Shown: in pieces, positions 9,301-16,088 of the stretch
How the letters are laid out: each line of letters begins with the position of its first letter
Position numbering within the stretch: the first letter of the stretch is position 1
Position numbers and translations under genes: made by a program
The notes under the pieces: generated by a model
Seen by the model: only the letters and a program-made list of their open reading frames with translations
Databases searched by the model: none
What the model was told of the DNA's origin: nothing
Assembly (NCBI GenBank): GCA_024644235.1
Contig: JAHELJ010000008.1
Span: forward strand, 85,113 to 149,112
Length of the DNA: 64,000 nucleotides
Reading direction: 5' to 3'
Source of the DNA: Lewinellaceae bacterium
Lineage (GTDB): Bacteria; Bacteroidota; Bacteroidia; Chitinophagales; Saprospiraceae

Positions 9301-9715
9301 CTCTGCTTTTGCGTTCCTGATAGATCGAAGGATCAGCGGTCAGTTCGATCAACTCCGGAGTGGGAGTTGCACTATAAACCAATCTGATCAGATCAACAAG
9401 TACTTTCAAACCCATTAGATAGAGTCGATCTGTGTCATCTGGAGCATTGGAACTTGCCAGCAGCTGCCTGGCTCTACGGCGAAAGCGATGAAGATTGAAA
9501 AGAAACCGGCCAGGTAATCTGTACTTATGCCCAGTATAGGCCAAGACAGCAAATACGGTATGAAAATGAATACCGGTATCTTTTACCGCTTCCTTACAAA
9601 TGGTGATGAGCAGATCATGCAAAAGGGAAATTTTCACTGCTTTGTCAGCTTCTAAGCGATGAATCTTCAGAAGCTCACGAAAAAGCAGATTACCCAGGCT
9701 GTCGTTCTTGACCAT
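6317..9715 (-). CDS. Dna2/Cas4-like nuclease fused to superfamily 1 helicase
   Basis: An 1132-residue protein with two parts. Residues ~335-400 contain a PD-(D/E)XK nuclease core: GRLDVLHD at 352-359, IIELKSGK at 369-376, then a Gln at 392 in HYVQTLLYD. The C-terminal part is an Upf1/Dna2-type SF1 helicase: Walker A GPPGTGKT at 706-713, VIIDEATQ as Walker B, LLIGDHRQLSAVV as motif III, ITPYRAQ, DTVERYQGGARDIIILS and NVALTRAREQLIVLGD as motifs IV-VI. Such proteins process DNA ends and flaps. The cysteine set that binds an iron-sulfur cluster in Dna2 and Cas4 is not apparent. Its ATG overlaps the TGA of the glycerate kinase gene by one base, so the two are translationally coupled. Confidence 0.85.
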   Translation of the reverse strand: MVKNDSLGNLLFRELLKIHRLEADKAVKISLLHDLLITICKEAVKDTGIHFHTVFAVLAYTGHKYRLPGRFLFNLHRFRRRARQLLASSNAPDDTDRLYLMGLKVLVDLIRLVYSATPTPELIELTADPSIYQERKSRVVKFEKCVRVLLIKKVQDEEVLQGINHSAPDKPIHIRYNVEDRNENFNTSIDLLDKTIHLPLEVNLIDVEIDTDGYYEPRAFVFEPDHLIDITAVAECFKDFGITYFPYISKKFLPLASSKYLMLGHIANFFLDELMADPDQSFKDLIGRVFHLNPLAFSLFDDPTAREIVQMARRHYVSLKQVIKQDLPKHGIEVQHCFLEPTFYSEQYGLQGRLDVLHDHPDIVDDASIIELKSGKPFKPNAYGLSHSHYVQTLLYDLLIKSVSQGKLRPTNYILYSIKDSDHLRFAPAVRSQQYEALNVRNRLISFERELGAVDHHLNDPTTFLSLVRADKDRAFGFIKRDMELIESRFSQLTLLEQKYFLLMSGFVAREQKLSKVGVEGQNRNNGQASLWLNALSEKESDFNVISHLLIKERASFEAEPVIKFERTKRTNPLANFRQGDLAVLYPGDEYAYPLDTQLFKGSIIELNEDEIVFRLRAKQFNHSLFEQNKYWNLEHDVLDSSFSGQYRALFEFTGCDLAARQRFLTLKAPRPPLKGEPVTQDDLTEEQNLVFNEMLNAQDYYLLWGPPGTGKTSMMLRLFVRHLMLHSKEVILLMAYTNRAVDEMCRAIETIETPNNDYIRIGSRYSTDPMHRSHLLNEKIADISKRSDLRKVIQSHRIIIGTVSSIMGKKELFDLIDFDRVIIDEATQILEPMMAGLLPLFRKTLLIGDHRQLSAVVGQTSDSRRVSDDALHAIGLHDVGDSYFERVFKRCRQEGWHWAFNRLSHQGRMHQDIMKFPSEHFYEGMLKVLPGPDERRQTQGIPWRHPEDPKHFLVNRRVAFIPVPSGELFNSKTNDKEADLVVALILEIDRIMKFNGKTIASGSLGVITPYRAQIAMIRQKLWESGFDPATITIDTVERYQGGARDIIILSLCVNSKNQLQSLISRSTEGIDRKLNVALTRAREQLIVLGDPDILSEDKTYGAFIDSYQLSQAIISGLPAYASEGLSANADG

Positions 9716-10830
9716 CAGGAAAAGGTGCTTGTATTTAATATTTGGCGGCTTGTCTCTCGCAAATCGTCAAGGGTCGATTTTATGGATTCATCTATTGAAC
9801 GAATGCTGCGTTGGATTGAAAACGCGGCCGAAAGACCCATCTTTTGAATGGCATCGCCATCCAGCAAAACCTGCCCACAAATAGCAATGACTGGTTTCGA
9901 ATATTTTCTGGCAATGCTTACCACACCTCCGATCGCTTTTCCCTCAGCCGTTTGCTGATCGAGTTTTCCTTCGCCGGTGATGATGAGATCTGCATGCGCT
10001 ATCGCGTCTTCCAAGCCCAACAAATCAGTAACGAACTTGATCCCGCTCAGGATTTTTGCATCAAACAAGGCCACCATACCTCCCGCAGATCCTCCAGCAG
10101 CACCTGAACCCTTCACTCGATTAAGATCAATTTCGAAATGGGTTTTAAAGAGATGCCGAAGATGCTCCATGCCCTTCTCGATATTACTCACACTATCCAT
10201 ATCCAAACCCTTTTGAGGGCCATAGATATATGTAGCCCCTCGCGGTCCCGTGAAAGGATTTTGAACGTCGCACAAAATAGTAAACTCGATGTTCTGAACC
10301 CCAGGAGGAGCAACGATCTTATGAATTGCCATGAGGGTCTTTCCCGTGGGTAAGAAATCTTTATCATCGCGATCACAAAATCGAAATCCCAACGCATGTG
10401 CTATGCCTAATCCTGCATCGTTGGTCGCACTGCCACCGACAAATAGGTAGATTTTTCGGCATCCTCCATCTAAAGCATGCTGTATCTGCAACCCTGTACC
10501 GTACGTAGTAGTGATCCGGGCGTCTTTTTCCTCTTTCGAAAGTCTGTTGAGCCCCGATGCCTCAGCCAACTCTACATAGGCCTCCAATTCTTTCCGTAAA
10601 TACTTTGCTGAGATCGGTCTTTGCAGAGGATCTACGGCTTTCATTTCCACCCAATTTCCTCCAATGCCTTGATGAATTGCATCCAAAGATCCCTCACCGC
10701 CATCAGCCAACGGCCTTACTTCGCAGATGGCATCAGGGGTTGCAGCCTTGACTCCATCCCTGATGGCATGAGCTACTTCCAGGCTACTGGCAGATCCTTT
10801 GAAACTGTCCGGAACGATAAGAATCTTCAT
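9715..10830 (-). CDS. Glycerate kinase (GarK/GlxK family)
   Basis: I place the start at the ATG ending at 10830, giving 371 residues, because the family begins with MKILIVPDSFKGS-type sequence and a longer frame would run through the divergent transporter gene. Landmarks are IVPDSFKGSASSLEVA, PLADGGEGSLDAI, LFVGGSATNDAGLGIAHALG, KGSGAAGGSAGGMVALF and LIITGEGKLDQQTAEGKA, all typical of the GarK/GlxK fold. It phosphorylates D-glycerate with ATP to 2-phosphoglycerate, linking glyoxylate or serine breakdown to glycolysis. It is the first gene of a two-gene run with the nuclease-helicase, which has no obvious metabolic link. Confidence 0.92.
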   Translation of the reverse strand: MKILIVPDSFKGSASSLEVAHAIRDGVKAATPDAICEVRPLADGGEGSLDAIHQGIGGNWVEMKAVDPLQRPISAKYLRKELEAYVELAEASGLNRLSKEEKDARITTTYGTGLQIQHALDGGCRKIYLFVGGSATNDAGLGIAHALGFRFCDRDDKDFLPTGKTLMAIHKIVAPPGVQNIEFTILCDVQNPFTGPRGATYIYGPQKGLDMDSVSNIEKGMEHLRHLFKTHFEIDLNRVKGSGAAGGSAGGMVALFDAKILSGIKFVTDLLGLEDAIAHADLIITGEGKLDQQTAEGKAIGGVVSIARKYSKPVIAICGQVLLDGDAIQKMGLSAAFSIQRSIRSIDESIKSTLDDLRETSRQILNTSTFS

Positions 10831-10853
10831 GGATGAGAAATCCTGGCAAGTGT

Positions 10854-10861
10854 TATTTTTG
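10854..10861 (+). promoter_or_regulatory. Candidate -7 box before BASS transporter
   Basis: TATTTTTG matches TAnnTTTG and lies 8 bases before the ATG at 10870, in the 39-base gap between divergent genes. No clear TTTG is seen about 20 bases upstream. If real, it would give a very short leader. Confidence 0.3.
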
Positions 10862-10869
10862 GCCGGTTC

Positions 10870-11793
10870 ATGCAGGAAATCGATAAGGTAATAATAAATT
10901 TTGACGAGGGGCAAATGGTCCTTCTCAACATTTGTCTGGGCTTCCTGATGTTTGGGGTCGCTTTGGATCTCAGCTTCAAAGACTTTCGAAAGATCTTCAA
11001 AAAACCGAAACCAGTCTTTCTGGGTTTGACCTCTCAACTTGTGCTACTTCCCATTTTTACACTACTTTTTATTTTCATAGTGCAGCCTCCCTTCAGCATC
11101 CAATTGGGAATGCTATTGATAGCTGCCTGTCCTGGCGGAAATATCTCCAATTACATGGTTCACAGGTCTCATGGAAACACTGCTCTATCCATAACGTTGA
11201 CATCAGTAGTGACCTTGGCAGCTGTACTCATCACCCCAGTAAGCTTCTACCTATGGACTCAGCTTCTCGAAGTGCCTTCTGATCTGGCACGCATCATCAA
11301 AGTCGATTTCTTAAGTATGATGAAGATTATCGTCCAGTTGATCGTAGTGCCACTTGCCCTGGGGATGGTCTTGAGAAGGTGCCTCCCAGAAGTAACAGCA
11401 CGAATAATTAATCCGGTGAAGTGGTTTTCAGTCCTACTCCTCCTGGGTATTATCTTCTTTGCCCTCAAAGGGAACACCGAAATCATAAGATCTCATCTAC
11501 ATCATGTGTTCTACCTGGTCTTAGCCCACAATGGATTAGCATATGTAATCGGCTATTATTTCGCCCGGAGGACCGGACTTTCGGTCTCAGATGCACGAGC
11601 TATTGCGATAGAAACAGGAATTCAGAATGGTGGTCTGGCCTTGATTCTCGTCTTCAACTACTTCCAAGGATTGGGAGGTATGGCTCTGGTTGCCGCGTGG
11701 TGGGGAGTGTGGGACATCATCTCGGGATTTGCCCTCTCAAGTTATTGGGTCCGAAGGCCTGTCGGAAGCAGGCCGGTTTTTGGTGCTGAGTGA
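10870..11793 (+). CDS. Bile acid:sodium symporter (BASS) family transporter
   Basis: A 307-residue integral membrane protein with about nine hydrophobic segments and the BASS signature: LMFGVALDLSFKDF near 27-40, IAACPGGNISNYMVHRS near 84-100, and ETGIQNGGLALIL near 250-262, the unwound helix region that binds sodium. The family moves organic anions such as bile acids, pantothenate or 2-keto acids with sodium; the substrate cannot be inferred. It is divergent from glycerate kinase, so both could share a control region, and a link to glycerate or another organic acid is possible but unproven. Confidence 0.88.
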   Translation: MQEIDKVIINFDEGQMVLLNICLGFLMFGVALDLSFKDFRKIFKKPKPVFLGLTSQLVLLPIFTLLFIFIVQPPFSIQLGMLLIAACPGGNISNYMVHRSHGNTALSITLTSVVTLAAVLITPVSFYLWTQLLEVPSDLARIIKVDFLSMMKIIVQLIVVPLALGMVLRRCLPEVTARIINPVKWFSVLLLLGIIFFALKGNTEIIRSHLHHVFYLVLAHNGLAYVIGYYFARRTGLSVSDARAIAIETGIQNGGLALILVFNYFQGLGGMALVAAWWGVWDIISGFALSSYWVRRPVGSRPVFGAE

Positions 11794-11874
11794 CTTCAGT
11801 AGAGAAATTCGTCACAATGCTGCAATGTGTTAGCATCCATTGGCCGCTTTTCACTAATATGGGAGCCATAATTA

Positions 11875-13251
11875 ATGATCATGTCGATAAATACTATTGA
11901 GCAGTTCCACCAATCGGTCGGGGATCAAATAGTGAAAGAGGCTGGCAGTTTCCTGGGGGAAAACCTGGATCACACTCGATCTGCTGTAAATACTTTAGTC
12001 CCAGCCGTCTTCCGAGGATTAATAGAAAAAAGTTCCGATTTAGAAGGAGGAGGAAATCTTCTTGACTACATAAAAGAACATTTCGATGCAAAGCTTCTCG
12101 AGCAATCCGGAGGAATATTTGGAGGTGGCCCAGCTACAAATGACTTGCTGGAAAAAGGTGATTCGGTCATTCAACAGATCTTTGGCAAGGAGAGCGCAAA
12201 AACAGAAGAAATCCTGGACATGGTTTCCTCTTCGAATCAAATTCACCGCAATAGCTCTGAGACGCTCCTCAAGATGGTCGCTCCTGTAACGCTCAATCTA
12301 ATCGGAAAGGAGATTCAAGATCGGCAACTAGATGCCCCGGGATTCCAGGAACTTCTTCAGTCGCAGATGGAAACGGTGATGCACGCATCACCCATGGCTT
12401 TAACCGATATTTTTGACAGAGCAAAGGTGACAAACGATGTGAAATCGACCCCTCAAAAAAACCAGGGAGAGCTTCCGGCCACATCTGATCCTCAAAATCC
12501 GAATACATTAAAGAACGAAGGTCCTAAAAAAGAGAGTTCCGATGGAGAGGAACCAGCCACTATTGCACCTAAGCCCTCTTTTGTCAAGCGAATGGGGCCC
12601 TGGTTTATTTTGTTCATCTTGGCGGGCTTAATGTTTTGGGGAATGAGAAGTTGTGGAGGGATGTCGCCGGAGTTGAAACGATCTCTGTCTTCGGATGAGA
12701 CCGAATTGCAAGATGATGAACAGCACGAATCTGCCAATCCTGATCAAATCGAAAGTGACCAAACTGAATCTACTCCAGAAGTTACCGATGCGATTGAGAC
12801 AGTGGAAAAGCATGTGATCGATTTGCCAGGTGGAGCAACACTTGCAGTCGCCAAGGGTTCTTTTGCTCAAAAGGTATCGGCCTTTCTTTCATCCGGAGCC
12901 CGCGCCGCAGAAGGTAGGTTTGCCCTTGACGGGGTCAAGTTCAACACAGGAATGGCGGAGGTAACGGAAGTAGCAGGTCAGCAATTGCAGCATCTGGCTT
13001 ATTTACTTCAAGCATACCCTACAGTACGGATCAGGGTGGAATGTCGGCTGAAGAGTGAAGGAGATGCACCAGAGGATTTGGCATTGTCGGAACAACGAGC
13101 ACTGTCAATTAAAAAGAGATTAAATGAACTGGGAGTCGCCAATGAACGTATTGAGGCAACCGGATATGGCTCAGAGGGTCTTGACACCAACACCGATACC
13201 CCAGAAACTGCTACGAACCAGCGGGTAGAGGTGGTAGTGATAACCCGGTAG
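11875..13251 (+). CDS. DUF937 - transmembrane - OmpA fusion protein
   Basis: The 458-residue protein has no N-terminal signal peptide. Residues ~5-185 look like a DUF937 domain: helical and Gly-rich with LVPAVFRGLIEKSS and a second half starting near residue 118 (SSSNQIHRNSSETLLKMVAPVTL). A Pro/Ser/Glu-rich linker leads to one transmembrane helix at about 241-257, then an acidic linker (~265-315), and a C-terminal OmpA domain at ~345-458 with FNTGMAEVT, LSEQRALSIKKRLNELGV and TNQRVEVVV. OmpA domains bind diaminopimelate in peptidoglycan. The topology implied is DUF937 in the cytoplasm and OmpA in the periplasm. Start alternatives are ATG 11875 and ATG 11881. Confidence 0.85.
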   Translation: MIMSINTIEQFHQSVGDQIVKEAGSFLGENLDHTRSAVNTLVPAVFRGLIEKSSDLEGGGNLLDYIKEHFDAKLLEQSGGIFGGGPATNDLLEKGDSVIQQIFGKESAKTEEILDMVSSSNQIHRNSSETLLKMVAPVTLNLIGKEIQDRQLDAPGFQELLQSQMETVMHASPMALTDIFDRAKVTNDVKSTPQKNQGELPATSDPQNPNTLKNEGPKKESSDGEEPATIAPKPSFVKRMGPWFILFILAGLMFWGMRSCGGMSPELKRSLSSDETELQDDEQHESANPDQIESDQTESTPEVTDAIETVEKHVIDLPGGATLAVAKGSFAQKVSAFLSSGARAAEGRFALDGVKFNTGMAEVTEVAGQQLQHLAYLLQAYPTVRIRVECRLKSEGDAPEDLALSEQRALSIKKRLNELGVANERIEATGYGSEGLDTNTDTPETATNQRVEVVVITR

Positions 13252-13272
13252 AAAGTCCTTTATGTCTCTCTA

Positions 13273-13306
13273 AAAAGCGCAGCCAGAGGCTGTGCTTTTT
13301 TTTTAT
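13273..13306 (+). terminator. Rho-independent terminator
   Basis: A 12-base-pair stem (13273-13284 with 13288-13299, one G-T pair) with an AGA loop is followed by a run of nine T. It ends the DUF937-OmpA transcript, 21 bases after the stop codon. Confidence 0.9.
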
Positions 13307-13371
13307 TTTGACCTGTCACCACGAATTTTCCGTGGCGTTAACAATTTGCAACCAGAAAGCGTTTACCTACT

Positions 13372-14589
13372 ATGCATCGATTCCTTGTGACGCTATTGAT
13401 TCTGGGCCTGTGCCTTAATGTTCTGGCACAGCAACAAGTGAGCTTACGTGAAATCGAAAAGGAAGTGAGCTTTTCGTTTGAGGCCACAAACGACTTTATC
13501 CTTCTCAACGTCAGGTTCAACAATGTACTTCCTCTCAAATTTATCTTCGACACCGGATCCGAACACACCATTTTATTTAAGAAAGACTTTTCTGATCTAT
13601 TGGGTATTGAGTATCAAAAAAGAATCCCTTTACTGGGATCTGACCTCTCCCAGCAGATCTACGGGTACATTGCCCGGGGCATATATCTCAATCTGGATAA
13701 CACCTGTGTAGCCAGATCGGACATCCTGGTTCTGGAAGAAGACTATCTGGGATTAGACGAATTCACCGGAGTGAATATCGACGGCATTATCGGGGCCAAT
13801 GTATTCAGACATTTCATCGTACACATAAACAATAAACAGGGTAAGATCAACCTAATACGGCCTGATCATTTCAAGCCTCCCCGGCGATATGACCAGATAA
13901 AGATCGATGTGTATAAGAACAAACCCTATATCGAAGCGTTTGCAAAAACAGGAGCGCTCAACATCACCCTCCGCCTGTTGCTCGACACCGGAGCTGCACT
14001 TCCGCTTTTGCTCTATACCAACACCCACCCAGATTTACTTCTGCCCGAAACCACTATTACCGGTAATCTGGGGATGGGGCTGGGAGGATTTCTGGAAGGC
14101 TATATTGGCAGGGTTGAGGAATTCAAATTTGGCGACTTTGAATACAATAGTCTGATTGCGAGTTTTCAGGAACTGAATATGGATTCTTTATTTGATATTA
14201 ACCTCAACAAGAATGGTATCTTAGGTAACTCCATGTTGAAGCGATTCAATTACTATATCGATTACAACCATGAAATACTCTATATCAAAGCCAACCGGAA
14301 ATATCGAAAACGTTTTCAATATGACAAGAGTGGCCTGGTAATAGCCGCCACCGGTTACAATCTCCGCAACTATATCGTTCAAAAAGTACTCCCTGGTTCT
14401 CCTGCTGAGCAAGCAGGATTACAAAAAGGAGATGTCATAAAGAAAATCCAAAGGATACCCGCCACGTTCTACACATTATCTGGAATCAATTCCGTCCTCT
14501 CCAGCCGGAAAGGAAAGAAGATCCACCTCACGATATCACGCGAAGGAGATAGGATGAAAATCAAGTTTAAATTGCGTGACCTAATCTAA
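13372..14589 (+). CDS. Secreted retropepsin-like aspartyl protease with PDZ domain
   Basis: A 405-residue protein with a signal peptide (MHRFLVTLLILGLCLNVLAQ). Two aspartyl protease lobes are visible: FIFDTGSEHTILF with Asp60, and RLLLDTGAALPLLLY with Asp about 203, each giving a DTG motif followed by a hydrophobic stretch. GIIGANVFRHF and GILGNSMLKRF are the matching flap-end segments. A PDZ domain follows (about 320-400, with VLPGSPAEQAGLQKGDVI). This arrangement is common in secreted Bacteroidota proteases of unknown substrate. The next gene, two bases downstream, encodes a small membrane protein and probably shares the transcript. Confidence 0.85.
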   Translation: MHRFLVTLLILGLCLNVLAQQQVSLREIEKEVSFSFEATNDFILLNVRFNNVLPLKFIFDTGSEHTILFKKDFSDLLGIEYQKRIPLLGSDLSQQIYGYIARGIYLNLDNTCVARSDILVLEEDYLGLDEFTGVNIDGIIGANVFRHFIVHINNKQGKINLIRPDHFKPPRRYDQIKIDVYKNKPYIEAFAKTGALNITLRLLLDTGAALPLLLYTNTHPDLLLPETTITGNLGMGLGGFLEGYIGRVEEFKFGDFEYNSLIASFQELNMDSLFDINLNKNGILGNSMLKRFNYYIDYNHEILYIKANRKYRKRFQYDKSGLVIAATGYNLRNYIVQKVLPGSPAEQAGLQKGDVIKKIQRIPATFYTLSGINSVLSSRKGKKIHLTISREGDRMKIKFKLRDLI

Positions 14590-14591
14590 GT

Positions 14592-15059
14592 ATGTCCTTG
14601 CGCTCTGAGACCTTGCAGAAAATATGGCTGGAACTGATTTGGTGGGTTATCACTGGTTTGGTGACAACCTTGATCCTGCTACCCATTTTGAAAAACACGA
14701 TTGACTATCCGTTTTTAAAGATCAATGTCTTTTTCATCATTACTTTATTGACATTTTTTCGATATGTATTCTTCCTTCGATTCACGTTCTTGAAAAGATT
14801 GAGATGGGCCAAGTTCATATTGGTTTTTCTATCTATTCCGCTGATTTTCATGTTGGTTAACTACCTGAATCACTTTCTTACCCAACTTGATGAGAACTCC
14901 TTTGACAGTTTTCTGATAGGCCGAGCGGACCCACATCTTGCGGGCTATATCAAAAGTGAAATGCTACTTTTTGGAGTCGGTAGTGTGATCATAAGTGTAA
15001 TACTGCCTTTCCGAATGATCCTCAGCCTGTGGAGGCAACACAACCGGGGTACAGAATAA
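14592..15059 (+). CDS. Small polytopic membrane protein, unknown function
   Basis: A 155-residue protein with four predicted membrane helices (about residues 14-33, 43-62, 72-92 and 123-142). I do not recognise a family. A 30-residue polar stretch (NHFLTQLDENSFDSFLIGRA) between helices 3 and 4 probably faces one compartment. It starts two bases after the aspartyl protease stop, so the two are very likely co-translated and may act together at the envelope. Confidence 0.65.
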   Translation: MSLRSETLQKIWLELIWWVITGLVTTLILLPILKNTIDYPFLKINVFFIITLLTFFRYVFFLRFTFLKRLRWAKFILVFLSIPLIFMLVNYLNHFLTQLDENSFDSFLIGRADPHLAGYIKSEMLLFGVGSVIISVILPFRMILSLWRQHNRGTE

Positions 15060-15091
15060 AAAAAGCAGCAGAATACTTTTACCCTGCTGCT
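15058..15091 (-). terminator. Rho-independent terminator of the 15115-15468 gene
   Basis: Read on the minus strand, an 8-base-pair AGCAGCAG/CTGCTGCT stem (15091-15084 with 15071-15064) with a 12-base loop is followed by six T (15063-15058). It lies 24 bases past the stop of the minus-strand gene and also covers the last bases of the convergent plus-strand gene. Confidence 0.75.
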
Positions 15092-15114
15092 AGTATGAAA
15101 AAGCTCTACCTCAA

Positions 15115-15468
15115 CTAATCTTTATCGGCTCGAAACATGATTTCGAGCACGTATATCTTGTTTCTCTTTGGGAGTTCTCTCAGAGTTTTGTAGTTCAATC
15201 GGTTCTTGATATAGGTATCAAGTTGTGTATTGTCGGTACCGGTCGAAACCACGACCATTTCCTCCTTGTCGTTTATCAAGAACTTGAGTTTTATTTCCGC
15301 TTTTTTGATTCCAAAACGATCCAGATCGGGGGTCTGAATCATCTTTTCGATCTTTGCCCTCACAGCCTCAGCAGACTGTGGTTTAATATCATTAGCCAAA
15401 GCTGGTCCCGTAGATAAAAGGAAGATAATCAGCGCAAGCACATAGCCTGCAGAAGGAACTGTTTTCAT
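15115..15468 (-). CDS. Small secreted protein, unknown function
   Basis: A 117-residue protein with a signal peptide whose likely cleavage is after GPALA (about residue 25). The mature ~90 residues contain an alternating pattern (AEIKLKFLINDKEEMVVV, then TYIKNRLNYKTL and KIYVLEIMFR) that resembles small TonB C-terminal-like folds of Bacteroidota, with two strands, a helix and a final strand. This resemblance is weak and I do not assign a function. It is a single-gene unit with its own terminator. Confidence 0.65.
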   Translation of the reverse strand: MKTVPSAGYVLALIIFLLSTGPALANDIKPQSAEAVRAKIEKMIQTPDLDRFGIKKAEIKLKFLINDKEEMVVVSTGTDNTQLDTYIKNRLNYKTLRELPKRNKIYVLEIMFRADKD

Positions 15469-15665
15469 AGTTTATAGATTTTCTTGGTGTAATGAGTCCC
15501 ACCACTAGATGGGATCAGATAATAACTTTGCAACTGTTAACTAAGAGACGAAGGCTTGAGAAGAAAAGTTGCAAGCGAAGAGACTTTTAACGATAAACTA
15601 CAGAGATTAGTAGATTAATTCTCATTTCAGAGTGATCAAAATTTTCCTCAATTCAAACTTTTAAT

Positions 15666-16019
15666 ATGTCGCAAATAGAAAAATTCAATGCATATCGAAC
15701 GCGGATGAATGAGCGGATTCTAGGCGAAGACAACAAAGTGCTAAAGAGATTTTTTAGTCTCGATAATCAAACCTACCAGGAGGGCACACTTGATGTAGCA
15801 ACTAAAGAGATGCTTGGTCTGGTAGCTTCCATGGTATTGCGATGTGATGATTGCATCAAGTATCACCTAGGGCGGTGCAAAGAAGAAGGGGTAAGCACAG
15901 CCGCCCTCTTTGAAGTATTGTCTGTGGCAAATATCGTTGGTGGCTCTATCTGTATTCCACATACCCGCCGGGCAGTGGAGTATTGGGATGAGTTAACCGT
16001 AATGAACCAAGATCAATGA
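15666..16019 (+). CDS. Carboxymuconolactone decarboxylase (AhpD-like) family protein
   Basis: A 117-residue helical protein with the AhpD-type active-site pattern VLRCDDCIKYHLGRC near 59-73: a CxxC pair followed by a His four positions on. The ALFEVLSVANIVGG stretch near 82-95 is the usual following helix. Members either decarboxylate carboxymuconolactone or act as thiol peroxidase partners; the CxxC-His pattern favours a redox role, but no peroxiredoxin is adjacent. A TAACTTTG box at 15523-15530 lies 136 bases upstream and could be its promoter. Confidence 0.85.
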   Translation: MSQIEKFNAYRTRMNERILGEDNKVLKRFFSLDNQTYQEGTLDVATKEMLGLVASMVLRCDDCIKYHLGRCKEEGVSTAALFEVLSVANIVGGSICIPHTRRAVEYWDELTVMNQDQ

Positions 16020-16088
16020 TGACATATTTAGTTTTTATTCATATTAGTTACTTTAGCTCTTTGCTTGAAAAAGAATGGTAGAAGCTGA

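Noticed and set aside
6317..9715. Cas4-type CRISPR association for the nuclease-helicase
   Set aside because: No repeats or other cas genes are visible within the window.
10831..11037. Longer N-terminus (69 residues) for glycerate kinase
   Set aside because: It runs through the divergent transporter gene and lacks family similarity; the MKILIVPDSF start fits the family.
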